A DNA stretch of 64,000 nucleotides, taken from assembly GCA_022710975.1 (NCBI GenBank), contig JAKLGA010000004.1, forward strand, positions 186,001 through 250,000. Direction: 5' to 3'. Below, in pieces: positions 32,246-40,419 of this stretch (position 1 is its first letter; each line of letters begins with the position of its first letter). This DNA comes from Myxococcota bacterium (GTDB lineage Bacteria > Myxococcota > B64-G9). The notes under the pieces were generated by a model. It searched no databases. It had not been told where the DNA came from and saw only the letters and a list, made by a program, of their open reading frames with translations. A program made the position numbers and the translations under genes.

Positions 32246-32884
32246 TCATCCGCACCCGGGCTTGCCCCCGGGCACGTACTCCCGGTCCCAGGTCTCGGGC
32301 GTGGAGAAGCAGCTCCAGTCGATGTACCAGGTGGTGCCGTCGGGCTCGGTCAGGAGGATCGGGTCCCCCTGCCAGCCGCACACGATGTCCGGGTCGGCCT
32401 GGCAGAAGGCGGGCACGGCGGGCTCCTGGTAGCAGCCGGCCGCCTGATCGTAGGGCTGGGCCAGGAACACCTGGCAGCCGTGGGCCTCGCAGTCCTCGAC
32501 CGGCCGCTCCAGGCAGGAGAGCTCCGCGTCGCAGGCCGGCCGGCCCTCGGCCACGTACTGCCGCGTCCAGCCCTCGGGCGTGGAGAAGCAGCTCCAGTCC
32601 ACGTACCAGGTGGCGCCGTCGGGGGCGGTCAGGAGGACCGGCTCTCCCTGCCAGGCGCATATGATGTCCGGAACGGGCTGGCAGAAGGCGGGCTCCGCGG
32701 GCTCCTGGTAGCACCCGCGGGTCGCGTCGTAGGGCTGGGCCAGGAAGAGCTGGCCGCCCTGCGCCTCGCACTCCTCGGCGGTCAGCGCCTCGCTCCCCTG
32801 GAACGGCGCGTCCGCGCCGCAGCCGACGAGCGCCCCGACCCACCCGAGGATCGCGAATCCAAACATCCGGCTTCTCATCTCCAT
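32246..32884 (-). CDS. Lipoprotein with two tandem 85-residue Cys/Trp repeats
   Basis: A 212-residue lipoprotein (lipobox LVGC, C22). Two homologous units follow (about 35-120 and 122-210), each reading CEAxGxQxFLAQPYD, GCYQEP, PAFCQ, PDIxCxWQGxPxLL, DGxTWYxDWSCFSTPE. The motif is rich in aromatic residues and paired cysteines. I do not recognise the family; it could be a carbohydrate- or peptide-binding unit. An AAAGGAG site lies two bases before ATG 32884 and eight before ATG 32878, so the second start is as likely. Confidence 0.75.
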   Translation of the reverse strand: MEMRSRMFGFAILGWVGALVGCGADAPFQGSEALTAEECEAQGGQLFLAQPYDATRGCYQEPAEPAFCQPVPDIICAWQGEPVLLTAPDGATWYVDWSCFSTPEGWTRQYVAEGRPACDAELSCLERPVEDCEAHGCQVFLAQPYDQAAGCYQEPAVPAFCQADPDIVCGWQGDPILLTEPDGTTWYIDWSCFSTPETWDREYVPGGKPGCG

Positions 32885-33340
32885 CGCTCCTTTCGAGTCT
32901 CTCGACGTTCATCCGGCCGGCGATCCCCTGTTTCATCCGCCGGCCAAGGGGTAGCTCAGCAAGATTGATGCCTGGCCGATCGGCCGCTCCTTCACGAGCA
33001 ACTCCCTGTTTAGATGATGAATATTCGAGCTGTCGCGGCCTGCCCGCCTGCCGATGGCTCAGAATTCCATCAGAGAGTTGCCGGAAATCCGTAGCCACCC
33101 AGGTGCGCTCCACCCAGGACCAGGCGTCTTGGTCGGACCCCGAGCCGTCCCTGATCACCAGCCTTCGTCTGGGGCCTGGGTCGCAGGTTCAATGAGGGTG
33201 GGGTAGGCGGGGATGCCAGGCAAGGCAGACGCCTCCTTCTCACCTCATGGAAGAGCGGCCCTGCCTTCGCGCGAAGGCTAGAGATGCGGGACGTGGCAGA
33301 GGGCTCACGAAATCTTCAGTTCTTGGGTTACCATGGCGGC
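32885..33340. other. Intergenic region; promoter of the phosphoesterase gene at its end
   Basis: 456 bases with no convincing gene: open frames here lack RBS and recognisable sequence. It contains the RBS of the leftward lipoprotein, a locally AT-richer patch (about 33005-33030), and a TACCAT box at 33329-33334 six bases before ATG 33341. GGTTCAAT at 33188 is not part of a tRNA fold. Confidence 0.5.
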
Positions 33341-34174
33341 ATGGCTATGGAGCTCGACGTCGTCGGCGACGTGCACGGGATGATCGCCACGTTTCGCGCC
33401 ATGCTCGCGAAGCTCGGCTACGCGCAGGCGGGCGGCAGGTGGGGGCACCCCGAGGGGCGGAGGCTGGTGCTCATCGGGGACCTGATCGACCGGGGGCCGG
33501 ACCCGCTGGGCTGCCTCGAGCTGGCCATGGAGCTCGAGCGGGACGGGTGCGCGGAGATGCTCCTCGGTAACCACGAGCTGAACTTCCTGCTGTTCCTGGC
33601 CGGTCTGCGGGCGCCCACGCCGAAGAACCTCAAGCAGCTCGCCGTGACCCGGGCCCAGGTCGAGGCCCAGCCCGCCCGCTGGCAGCGGTGCCGGGAGTTC
33701 TTGATGCGTTGCCCGCTGTGGCTGCTCCTGGACCAGGGCCGGCTGCGGCTGGTGCACGCCTGCTGGGAGCACGCGGGGCTCCCCGCCGACCTGCTGCCCG
33801 CGCGGCTGGGCACGGACGAGGTGCTGCGCGAGGCCGGGAAGGGCGGCTCGCTGCACGCGCTCACCGAGTGCTGCCTCAAGGGGCCGGAGCAGCCTGCCAC
33901 GGCCCGGATCGTGGACACGGACGGGCACGAGCGCGCCGAGCAGCGCATCCCCTGGTGGGAGGACTACCCGGCCCGGGCGCCGCTCGTGGTGTTCGGCCAC
34001 TACGGCTTCCCCTGGCGCCTGTCCGCGCGGCCCGTCCCGGACCCGGCCCTGCTCGGCCCGGGACGGAACGCGGTGTGCGTGGACTTCGGGGTGGGCCGGC
34101 GGGAGCGGCTGGTGGCGTTCAGGTACGGTGGACCCGGACCGGAGTTCGTGGCGCTCGGGTGCCGCGACGCCTGA
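33341..34174 (+). CDS. Metallophosphoesterase (calcineurin-like, Ser/Thr phosphatase PrpE-type)
   Basis: A 277-residue predicted phosphatase of the calcineurin-like fold with a two-metal site. Motifs in order: GDVHG (residues 9-13), GDLIDRGPD (about 47-55), GNHELNF (near 78), a later His in VHACWEH, and FGHYGFP. The conserved Asp, Asn and His metal ligands are all present. Family members remove phosphate from proteins or nucleotides in the cytoplasm. ATG 33341 was chosen: it precedes MAMELDVVGDVHG and sits six bases after TACCAT without an RBS. A frame opening at 33284 is unlikely. Confidence 0.87.
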   Translation: MAMELDVVGDVHGMIATFRAMLAKLGYAQAGGRWGHPEGRRLVLIGDLIDRGPDPLGCLELAMELERDGCAEMLLGNHELNFLLFLAGLRAPTPKNLKQLAVTRAQVEAQPARWQRCREFLMRCPLWLLLDQGRLRLVHACWEHAGLPADLLPARLGTDEVLREAGKGGSLHALTECCLKGPEQPATARIVDTDGHERAEQRIPWWEDYPARAPLVVFGHYGFPWRLSARPVPDPALLGPGRNAVCVDFGVGRRERLVAFRYGGPGPEFVALGCRDA

Positions 34175-34181
34175 GCGTGCC

Positions 34182-34210
34182 TTGCAACCCGGTGGCTGGT
34201 GGGGTTCAAT
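34182..34210 (+). promoter_or_regulatory. Leaderless-type promoter
   Basis: TTGCAA, 17 bases, TTCAAT, then GGCGGC and ATG (34217): the -10 ends six bases before the start codon, and no RBS precedes it. Confidence 0.68.
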
Positions 34211-34216
34211 GGCGGC

Positions 34217-34978
34217 ATGAACAAGCTGCTGATCGGCTTCGGGATGCTCCTCGCGGCGGGCCAGGCCTCGGCCGGGGAGGGCGACGGGCTGGCGGAGGGC
34301 GCGGTGCAGGCGGCGCTGCGGCCCTACGCCCCGGGCCTCGTCACCTGCGCCGAGCGCCAGCGGGCCCTCGACCCCAGGGTCGGTGGCAAGCTGGACGTGG
34401 CCTTCACCATCGGCAAGGACGGCCGGGTGAGCAAGGTCGAGGTGCTGACCCCCGCGCACCGGCGCACCTACGTGGCCGGCTGCGTGGACGCGGTGCTGCG
34501 CACGGTGAAGTTCCCGCGGCCCGTGGGCGAGCCCGTGGTGGTGCCCCACCTGCCGCTCCAGGTCGGGCGGCCGGAGGACGCGCCGCCCGAGCCCGAGCCG
34601 GACGAGGACGAGGTGAAGCCGCCCCCGCCGCCCGAGGCGGCCAAGCCGGCCCGGGCCGAGGTCGGCCGCAAGGTGGCAGGCGTGGCCGGGCTCATCAAGA
34701 CCTGCATCGCGGAGCAGGGCGCGCCGGTCATGGACGAGCAGCCCAGGAAGGGCAAGAGGAAGAAGCGCGCCAAGCCGAAGGCGGACAGGATCGGCCCGGT
34801 GCTGGTCACCCTGACGATCAACCCGCTCGGCCGGGCCGAGGGCATCGAGGTGATCGCCCCGGCCCACCCGAGGGATCACGTGGCCGGCTGCGTGGCCGGC
34901 GCGCTCATCTTCGTGGAGTTCCCCGGCTCCGAGGCAGACACCTTGCGCTTCTCCAAGCTCCCCCTGCCGAAGCTGTAG
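34217..34978 (+). CDS. Secreted protein with two AgmX/PglI- or TonB-like domains
   Basis: A 253-residue protein with a signal peptide (1-19, LLIGFGMLLAAGQASA). Two copies of the same 85-residue domain follow, separated by a Pro/Glu-rich linker (PEPEPDEDE, PPPPPE). Copy 1 (about 25-115) has LDVAFTIGKDGRVSKVEVL and VAGCVDAVLRTVKFPRP. Copy 2 (about 150-253) has VLVTLTINPLGRAEGIEVIA and VAGCVAGALIFVEFPGS. The matching VAGC and KFP/EFP ends show the duplication. Such domains work in motility and gliding or as TonB-type partners in the myxobacteria. Leaderless start. Confidence 0.78.
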   Translation: MNKLLIGFGMLLAAGQASAGEGDGLAEGAVQAALRPYAPGLVTCAERQRALDPRVGGKLDVAFTIGKDGRVSKVEVLTPAHRRTYVAGCVDAVLRTVKFPRPVGEPVVVPHLPLQVGRPEDAPPEPEPDEDEVKPPPPPEAAKPARAEVGRKVAGVAGLIKTCIAEQGAPVMDEQPRKGKRKKRAKPKADRIGPVLVTLTINPLGRAEGIEVIAPAHPRDHVAGCVAGALIFVEFPGSEADTLRFSKLPLPKL

Positions 34979-34997
34979 CCGCCGCTCTTCTTCCTGG

Positions 34998-35026
34998 TTG
35001 TGCCGGCGCCGGGACTGGGCTACAAC
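34998..35026 (+). promoter_or_regulatory. Promoter of the M16 peptidase gene
   Basis: TTGTGC, 17 bases, TACAAC; about 45 bases to ATG 35072 with GGAGG in the leader. Confidence 0.62.
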
Positions 35027-35071
35027 CTCGGGCGTGGGCGTGAGGGTCGCCCACCCTGAGGAGGCACGACC

Positions 35072-38000
35072 ATGCAAACGTCCAGGACCCGGATCTTCGT
35101 CGCCGCCGCGCTGGCGGTTTCTCTGCTGGCTGGCCTGGCCCAGGCGCAAGGGGCCAAGCCCGCCTTCGAGGTGGGCAAGATGTACCAGGGCTTCAAGCTG
35201 CTCCAGGACCGGCAGATCCCCGAGATCGCCGCGCGCGGGCTCGTGTTCCAGCACGTCAAGAGCGGCGCCCGGCTGGTCAAGTTCGAGGCGGCCGATCCGA
35301 ACAAGGTGTTCTCGATCGCCTTCGCCACCCCGCCCCAGGACGACACCGGGCTGCCCCACATCCTGGAGCACTCGGTGCTGAACGGCTCGAAGAAGTTCCC
35401 GGTCAAGAGCCCGTTCCAGGAGCTGCTCAAGGGCTCGCTGAACACCTTCCTGAACGCCTTCACCAACAACGACTACACCATGTACCCGGTGGCCAGCACC
35501 AACGCCAAGGACTTCTTCAACCTGATGGACGTGTACCTGGACGCGGTGCTGAACCCCCGCATCCACCAGGAGAAGCGCATCCTGCGCCAGGAGGGCTGGC
35601 GCTACGAGCTGGAGAGCGCGGACGCGCCGCTGACGTACAACGGCATCGTGTACAACGAGATGAAGGGCGCCTTCTCCTCGCCCGAGCGGGTGCTGTGGCG
35701 GACGCTGCTGAAGACGCTCTTCCCCGACAACCCCAACGGCAAGGAGTCGGGCGGGCTGCCCGAGGCCATCCCCCAGCTCACCGACAAGCAGTTCCTGGAC
35801 TTCCACAAGACCTACTACCACCCGTCCAACGCCCGCATCGTGCTGTGGGGCGACGGGGACACCCGGGCCGAGCTCGCGTTCATCGACGAGCAGTACCTGA
35901 GGCACTTCAAGGCCCTCAAGGTGAACGCGGCCATCACGCCGCAGAAGCCGCTCGAGAAGCTGGCCGAGGTGGTGGACGAGTACCCCATCGCGGCGGGCGA
36001 GGATCCGGCCGGCAAGACCTACCTGGCGCTGGCCTGGGTGGCCGGCGGGCCGACCCAGCCCGAGCTCAGCATGGCGCTCGAGGTGCTGACCGACATCCTG
36101 GTGAACCGGCCGGCCGCGCCCGTGCGCCAGGCCCTGGAGAAGGCCGGCATCGGCAAGGACATCTCGGCCATGTACGAGGACACCCAGCAGGGCGTGTGGG
36201 TGCTCATGGCGCAGAACGCGAACGAGGCTGACGCGGCGCGCTTCCGCCAGGTGGTCACGGAGACCCTCACCCAGGTGGCCGACAAGGGCCTGGACAAGCG
36301 CCTGGTCGAGGGCGTGCTCAACAGCTACGAGTTCCGCAAGCGCGAGGCGGACTTCCGCGGCATGCCCCCGGGTCTGGTGTACGCCTGGAGCACGGTGCGC
36401 CCCTGGCTGTACGGCACCGACCCGTTCCTGGGCGTGGCCTACGAGGCGCCGCTGGCCAAGGTGCGCGAGCTGGCCGCGAGCGGCGGGCTGGAGAAGCTCG
36501 TGCGCGAGCAGCTCCTGGGCAACCAGTTCGGCGCCCAGCTCACGGTGAAGCCCAAGGCCGGGCTGGAGGAGGAGCTGAACAAGCGCACCGAGGCCAAGCT
36601 GGCCGAGGTGAAGAAGTCCCTGTCGCAGAAGGACCTCGAGCGCATCGTGGCCGAGACCAAGGACATCAAGGCCTGGCAGCAGGCGCCCGACAAGCCCGAG
36701 GATCTGGCCAAGATCCCCATGCTGACGCTGGCGGACCTCGACAAGGTCGAGCCGCGCTGGACGGCCCGCGAGGACAGCGTGGACGGCGTGCGGGTGCTCT
36801 TCTCCGAGCAGGCCGCCAAGGGCATCGTCTACCTGCAGCTCATGTTCGACACCCGGCGGGTGCCCCAGGAGCTGCTGCCCCACTTGAGCCTGCTGAGCGC
36901 GCTGGTGGGCGAGGTGGACACGCGCATGCGCTCCTACGCCGAGCTGGACGCCGAGGTGAGCATCCACACCGGCGGCATCCACACCGACACCCGCGTGTAC
37001 GTGGACGCCCAGGACCCCAAGGTCTTCCTGCCGACCCTCACCTTCAACGGCAAAGCGCTCACCCCCAAGCTCGACAAGCTGGTCGGGCTGATCGGCGAGC
37101 AGGCCCTGGACAGCCGCTTCGAGGACAAGGCCCGGGTGCGCGACGTGCTGCGCAGGCTGGACGCGCAGTACGAGGGCTTCGCGCGCAACGGGGGGGTGCA
37201 GCTCGCCACCATGCGGCTGCAGGCCCGGCTCGGGGCCCACGGCGCGCTGCAGGAGCTGCTGGGCGGGCTCACCTTCATCCAGTTCCTCAAGGGCGTCAGC
37301 CAGGGCTACGACGCCCGCGCGGACGAGCTGCTGTCCGATCTCGCCTTCCTGGCCTCGCTGGTGTTCGACAAGCGGGCGCTCACCATCGGGGTGACCTGCG
37401 CAGCCGAGGACTACGACAAGGTCAAGGCCGCGCTGCCGGCGCTGCTGTCCCGGCTGCCCGCGACCGAGCGCCCGGCGCAGCAGGTGGCCTTCCAGCCGCC
37501 CGCGGGCAACGAGGGCCTGCTGGCCGCCAGCAAGGTGCAGTACGTGGTGCAGGGCGGCGACTTCCGCCCGCTGGGCCAGGGCTACAACGGCAAGCTGGCG
37601 CTGGTGCAGCGCGTGCTCGGCCGCGACTACCTGACCGAGAAGATCCGCGTGCAGGGCGGGGCCTACGGCGCCTGGGCCATGATCGGCCGCGACGGCAGCC
37701 TGGCCTTCGCCTCCTACCGCGACCCGAACCTGTCGAAGACCCTGGAGGCCTACCGGGGCGTGGTGGATTACCTCAAGGCCTTCGCGCCCGACGAGCGCGC
37801 CATGACCCGCTTCGTGATCGGCGCCATCTCCGAGCGCGACCGGCCGATGACCCCGTCCATGCGCGGCGAGCGCGCCATGAGCGACATCCTGCGCCGCCTG
37901 CCCCACGAGACGCTGCAGAAGGAGCGGGACGAGATCCTCGCGGCCACCCCGGCGGACCTTCAGGCGCTGGCCCCGCTGATGGAGGGGGTGCTGAAGCAGG

Positions 38001-38083
38001 GCCTGCTGTGCGTGTACGGCAACGAGCAGGTGCTGAACGAGAACAAGGCGCTCTTCCAGTCCCTGGTCAAGGTGATCGAGTAG
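35072..38083 (+). CDS. Secreted M16 zinc metalloprotease (PreP/Cym1 type)
   Basis: A 1003-residue protease with a signal peptide (about 1-26, ALAVSLLAGLAQAQ). It has the inverted zinc motif H96-I-L-E99-H100 and the distal ligand E196 in NEMKGA, the arrangement of M16C presequence-peptidase-like enzymes. The family has two homologous halves; the second (after about 500) lacks the zinc motif, as usual, and closes the chamber. It should degrade unfolded peptides of up to about 65 residues in the periplasm or outside. GAGGAGG before ATG sets the start. Its last 17 bases overlap the convergent gene 38067-38942. Confidence 0.92.
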   Translation: MQTSRTRIFVAAALAVSLLAGLAQAQGAKPAFEVGKMYQGFKLLQDRQIPEIAARGLVFQHVKSGARLVKFEAADPNKVFSIAFATPPQDDTGLPHILEHSVLNGSKKFPVKSPFQELLKGSLNTFLNAFTNNDYTMYPVASTNAKDFFNLMDVYLDAVLNPRIHQEKRILRQEGWRYELESADAPLTYNGIVYNEMKGAFSSPERVLWRTLLKTLFPDNPNGKESGGLPEAIPQLTDKQFLDFHKTYYHPSNARIVLWGDGDTRAELAFIDEQYLRHFKALKVNAAITPQKPLEKLAEVVDEYPIAAGEDPAGKTYLALAWVAGGPTQPELSMALEVLTDILVNRPAAPVRQALEKAGIGKDISAMYEDTQQGVWVLMAQNANEADAARFRQVVTETLTQVADKGLDKRLVEGVLNSYEFRKREADFRGMPPGLVYAWSTVRPWLYGTDPFLGVAYEAPLAKVRELAASGGLEKLVREQLLGNQFGAQLTVKPKAGLEEELNKRTEAKLAEVKKSLSQKDLERIVAETKDIKAWQQAPDKPEDLAKIPMLTLADLDKVEPRWTAREDSVDGVRVLFSEQAAKGIVYLQLMFDTRRVPQELLPHLSLLSALVGEVDTRMRSYAELDAEVSIHTGGIHTDTRVYVDAQDPKVFLPTLTFNGKALTPKLDKLVGLIGEQALDSRFEDKARVRDVLRRLDAQYEGFARNGGVQLATMRLQARLGAHGALQELLGGLTFIQFLKGVSQGYDARADELLSDLAFLASLVFDKRALTIGVTCAAEDYDKVKAALPALLSRLPATERPAQQVAFQPPAGNEGLLAASKVQYVVQGGDFRPLGQGYNGKLALVQRVLGRDYLTEKIRVQGGAYGAWAMIGRDGSLAFASYRDPNLSKTLEAYRGVVDYLKAFAPDERAMTRFVIGAISERDRPMTPSMRGERAMSDILRRLPHETLQKERDEILAATPADLQALAPLMEGVLKQGLLCVYGNEQVLNENKALFQSLVKVIE

Positions 38084-38942
38084 CCGGGATCTCCGCGCCC
38101 TTCTCGTCGTAACGCCTCCAGCTCCCCACCTTGCGGCCGCGGCGGTACGCCCCCTCCTCGCGGAGCACCGGGCCCGCGCAGTCGTAGGTGCGCCACACCC
38201 CGTGCCTGCGGCCGGCGACGTAGGGCCCCTGCTCGGCGACTGGCGGGATGGGATCTCGGGGTGCCGGGCCGCACGGGTTCGCGCTCCAGGAGAGCGCGGG
38301 TCCGTGGCGCTTGCCGTCCCGGCGCTCGCACCACACCTCGACCCCGACGCGACCCCGGAGCCGGGTGCCCGACGGGCAACCGAAGCCAGGCGCCTTCAGC
38401 CACTCGCCCGGCGGGCCGAGGTCCCAGGCCACCTGGCCGAGCGGCGGCTGTGCGCGGGGCAAAGCCGGGTCGCACAGCTCGTCCACCAGCAGGCGGTGCT
38501 CCTCGATCAGCAGCCGGCCCAGCGCCCAGGCGCGCCTCGGGGTGAAGCCCGGCTGGCAGGCGTAGGCGTTCCGGCTGTGGACCTCGTGCACCAGCTCCAG
38601 GCCGCGGGCCATGGCCCCGGGCCCTTCGGGCTCGAGGCGCAGGAAGTAGTTGCAGGTCGGCTCCACGCCCGGGGCGGTGGCGACCGCCAGGCACTCGGCC
38701 TGGCGGCAGACCAGGGTGCCCTCCACGGGGCGGTCCGCCCGCGCCTGGCCGGCCCGGGCCACGCGCGCGTCCAGGCCGAGGGGCCGGGGCAGCCTGGGCC
38801 GGCAGGCGGGCAGGCTCGAGAAGGCCGGGACCGACTGGTCGTCGACGGGCGGCCGGACCTCCTGGGTGGAGGCGGGCGCCGGCACGAGGGTCACGGCGGC
38901 CAGCAGGGCGAGCGCGGGGAGCGCGCGGCGGTGGGGGTGCAT
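38067..38942 (-). CDS. Secreted Cys-containing protein with MORN-like repeat tail
   Basis: A 291-residue protein with a signal peptide (about 1-27, ALPALALLAAVTLVPAPAS). The middle has paired cysteines (CRQAECLAVAT, CNYFLRL, CQPGFTPRRAWAL). The C-terminal 60 residues repeat a G-x-Y-x-x-G-R-x-x-G-x-W pattern (GPYVAGRRHGVWRTYDCAG, EGAYRRGRKVGSWRRYDEKG), like the antitoxin/MORN-type repeats of secreted bacterial proteins. GGAGG eight bases before ATG supports the start. It converges with and overlaps the protease gene at its 3' end. Confidence 0.75.
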   Translation of the reverse strand: MHPHRRALPALALLAAVTLVPAPASTQEVRPPVDDQSVPAFSSLPACRPRLPRPLGLDARVARAGQARADRPVEGTLVCRQAECLAVATAPGVEPTCNYFLRLEPEGPGAMARGLELVHEVHSRNAYACQPGFTPRRAWALGRLLIEEHRLLVDELCDPALPRAQPPLGQVAWDLGPPGEWLKAPGFGCPSGTRLRGRVGVEVWCERRDGKRHGPALSWSANPCGPAPRDPIPPVAEQGPYVAGRRHGVWRTYDCAGPVLREEGAYRRGRKVGSWRRYDEKGAEIPATRSP

Positions 38943-39000
38943 GTCTCGGGGCCTCCTGGATTCCGGGCCCTGGCTTGGACCGCGCCGCACGGCCCCCGAT

Positions 39001-40416
39001 TCACCGCCCGCCGCGGACGCAGAAGATCATGCCGGAACACGTGCTCAACCCACCCACCCCCGATAGTGAGTAGGAATTGCCTCGGTGATCCGTGGTGGTG
39101 GAGGCCAGGCTAGAGCCCAGACCACCCTGGATCTCGAACACCTCGAGGGCGTCCGCGGCCCCGAAGCGCGCCACGGACAGGAGCTCCTGGATGTCCGGCG
39201 CGCGCCAGTCGGTGAAGCCGCCGAAGGCCAGGCCTTCGCACCAGTGGCATTGGTTCTCGAGATCGAGGTCCCCCAGGTCCAGGAGGTCGGCCCACTGCAA
39301 GCCGGTCGCGTTGTCGCTCAGGAGCTTCTTCCCCTCGACGAGCCGCGTGGAGAAGCGGTCGGCCGGCGCCGACTCCCGGCCCGCGCCGTGCACGCACAGG
39401 GCGCGATCGCCGTCCAGCCCGAGCCCCGAGTGGTAGTAGAGCTGGATGCCGCCGCCTTCGTCGACGAGATCCGCGCCGCAACCGATGTCCGTGTCGCCGG
39501 GGAGGTTGTCCTCGAGCCAGTAGCGGTGGGGCGCATCCACGAGGATCTCGGCCGGCAGAACGCCGTCGGGGTTATCCCAGTCGAGGATGCTCGCGAACTC
39601 CTGCACCGTGGGCAGCCGCCAGTCGGTCAGCGAGCCGGCCTCCAGACCTTCGCAGCGCGCCCGGGCGTCCGCCACGCTGGTCATCTCGTCGTTCGCGGGG
39701 TTGCGCTCCCACAGGAGGCCGCTCAGGGAGTCCTCGACGACCTCCACGCCGCCCTCCGTGCGCACGCTGAAGGTCCGGGCGGGGTCGGGGTACTGGGCGT
39801 CCTGGCCGCACATGGCCGTCGCCGCGCAGTCCTCGTCGCCGGCGACCCCCGCGCACTCCATGGTGCCGGTGACTCCCGAGGCGTAGCACTCCGTGACTCC
39901 CGTGGGCGGGACGGTCCAGCAGTCGTGGACCTGGCAGTAGGGCTGGTCGCAGTCCGGGCCGGCCCAGCCGGGCGCGCACGCGCTGCAACCGGTAGAGACC
40001 TCGAAGCGCTCCGGGCAGGTGCCGCAGTCGTCCCCCTGATCGGCCCAGCGGTCCTTGCACGCCGCGCAGTCCTGGGCCGGGTCCCAGTTCCCCGGGCAGG
40101 TGCCGCAGTCGTTCGACCCGTCGTCGACCCAGTGGTTCTCGCAGGCCTGGCAGCCCTGGGCGAGGTCCCAGTTGCCCAGGCAGGTGCCGCAGTCGTCGTC
40201 CTGGTCAACCCAGTGGGGGAGGCAGTTCACGCAGTTCGAAGCTGGATCGCGGTTGCCCGGGCACGCAGGAATGCAGACCTCATGGAAACACAGGAGGGCG
40301 CCGGAGCAGCTCCCGTCCGTGAAGCACTGCTGCCCCTCACCGCCCCTCTCCTCGACCGCGCACGAGAGAGGCAGGAGCGCCATGGGTAGGACCATCGCGA
40401 ACGAGGTGGCCTTCAT
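39001..40416 (-). CDS. Lipoprotein with Cys-rich repeats and two DUF1566-like domains
   Basis: A 471-residue lipoprotein (PLSC, C19). The N-terminal 150 residues repeat a CGTCPGNWDPAQDC / CKDRWADQGDDCG unit (four or five copies). From about 205 there are two DUF1566-like domains: LSGLLWERNPANDE, DWRLPTVQEFASILDW; and TGLQWADLLDL, DWRAPDIQELLSVARF. In both, the DWR-x-P motif and the acidic L-x-W segment are kept. Myxobacteria carry many such surface proteins; role unknown. It starts three bases after the 40420-41700 gene and is probably co-transcribed with it. Confidence 0.82.
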   Translation of the reverse strand: MKATSFAMVLPMALLPLSCAVEERGGEGQQCFTDGSCSGALLCFHEVCIPACPGNRDPASNCVNCLPHWVDQDDDCGTCLGNWDLAQGCQACENHWVDDGSNDCGTCPGNWDPAQDCAACKDRWADQGDDCGTCPERFEVSTGCSACAPGWAGPDCDQPYCQVHDCWTVPPTGVTECYASGVTGTMECAGVAGDEDCAATAMCGQDAQYPDPARTFSVRTEGGVEVVEDSLSGLLWERNPANDEMTSVADARARCEGLEAGSLTDWRLPTVQEFASILDWDNPDGVLPAEILVDAPHRYWLEDNLPGDTDIGCGADLVDEGGGIQLYYHSGLGLDGDRALCVHGAGRESAPADRFSTRLVEGKKLLSDNATGLQWADLLDLGDLDLENQCHWCEGLAFGGFTDWRAPDIQELLSVARFGAADALEVFEIQGGLGSSLASTTTDHRGNSYSLSGVGGLSTCSGMIFCVRGGR

Positions 40417-40419
40417 GGC

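Noticed and set aside
32196-33158. Long leftward frame upstream of the 32246 lipoprotein
   Set aside because: The part beyond 32884 shows no RBS or recognisable protein; the GC-rich remainder is out of frame with the real gene.
33180-33200. T-loop-like GGTTCAAT that could suggest a tRNA
   Set aside because: The following bases do not fit the T-arm consensus and no acceptor or anticodon stem can be paired.
33305-37906. Leftward open frame of 1533 codons opposite the metallophosphoesterase, AgmX-like and M16 genes
   Set aside because: An antisense shadow of real rightward genes, typical of high-GC coding DNA; composition dominated by His/Gln/Leu/Gly/Val, no motif, no RBS.
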